Below are positions 5,997 to 6,008 of a stretch of DNA of 6,008 nucleotides, one piece after another. The notes under the pieces were generated by a model that saw only the letters and a program-made list of their open reading frames with translations, ran no database searches and was not told the origin of the DNA. The stretch's first letter is position 1. Every line of letters begins with the position of its first letter. Origin of the DNA: Prolixibacteraceae bacterium (GTDB lineage: Bacteria > Bacteroidota > Bacteroidia > Bacteroidales > Prolixibacteraceae); the NCBI GenBank assembly GCA_016931875.1, contig JAFGDX010000065.1:1-6008 (forward strand). Reading direction: 5' to 3'. The translations under genes and the position numbers were made by a program.

Positions 5997-6008
5997 ATGC
6001 GTTACAAA

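Noticed and set aside
1..6008. CRISPR array, tRNA, rRNA, transposase, attachment site or defence system
   Set aside because: I found no regularly spaced repeats, cloverleaf, transposase motifs, target duplications or defence genes; the window reads as core chromosome.

Overview
The window looks like ordinary chromosomal DNA of a Bacteroidota species. Three things point there. A small acidic DUF2795-type protein and an HSPFV-type methyltransferase-like protein both resemble families I associate with that phylum. Start codons lack Shine-Dalgarno sequences. Several gene fronts carry sequences close to the Bacteroidota -7 promoter element TAnnTTTG. A Marinilabiliales-like relative is possible, but the sequence cannot fix the order.

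Layout: (1) 1-492, plus strand: C-terminal part of a class IV aminotransferase of the D-amino-acid transaminase type, cut by the left edge. (2) 495-1475, minus: a Tat-exported, probably lipid-anchored aldo/keto reductase that converges on it with only 2 nt between the stop codons. Its likely terminator lies antisense inside the aminotransferase gene. (3) 1476-1639: non-coding gap with a weak candidate promoter and a weak candidate terminator. (4) 1640-3742, minus: recG, complete. (5) 3780-5619, plus, divergent from recG: a probable three-gene run made of a degenerate SAM-methyltransferase homologue, a MacB/LolD-type ABC ATPase and a PduO-type cob(I)alamin adenosyltransferase. (6) 5712-5933, plus: a 73-residue acidic DUF2795-like protein with its own candidate promoter and a strong intrinsic terminator.

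The genes do not form one pathway. They are housekeeping functions: D-amino acids for the cell wall, rescue of stalled replication forks, coenzyme B12 activation, and energising a membrane transporter whose permease is elsewhere. I see no mobile element, CRISPR array, tRNA, rRNA or defence system. The item most worth following is the methyltransferase homologue at 3780-4322. It keeps the N- and C-terminal family signatures but has lost the SAM-binding core, so it may be a pseudoenzyme or a decaying gene.
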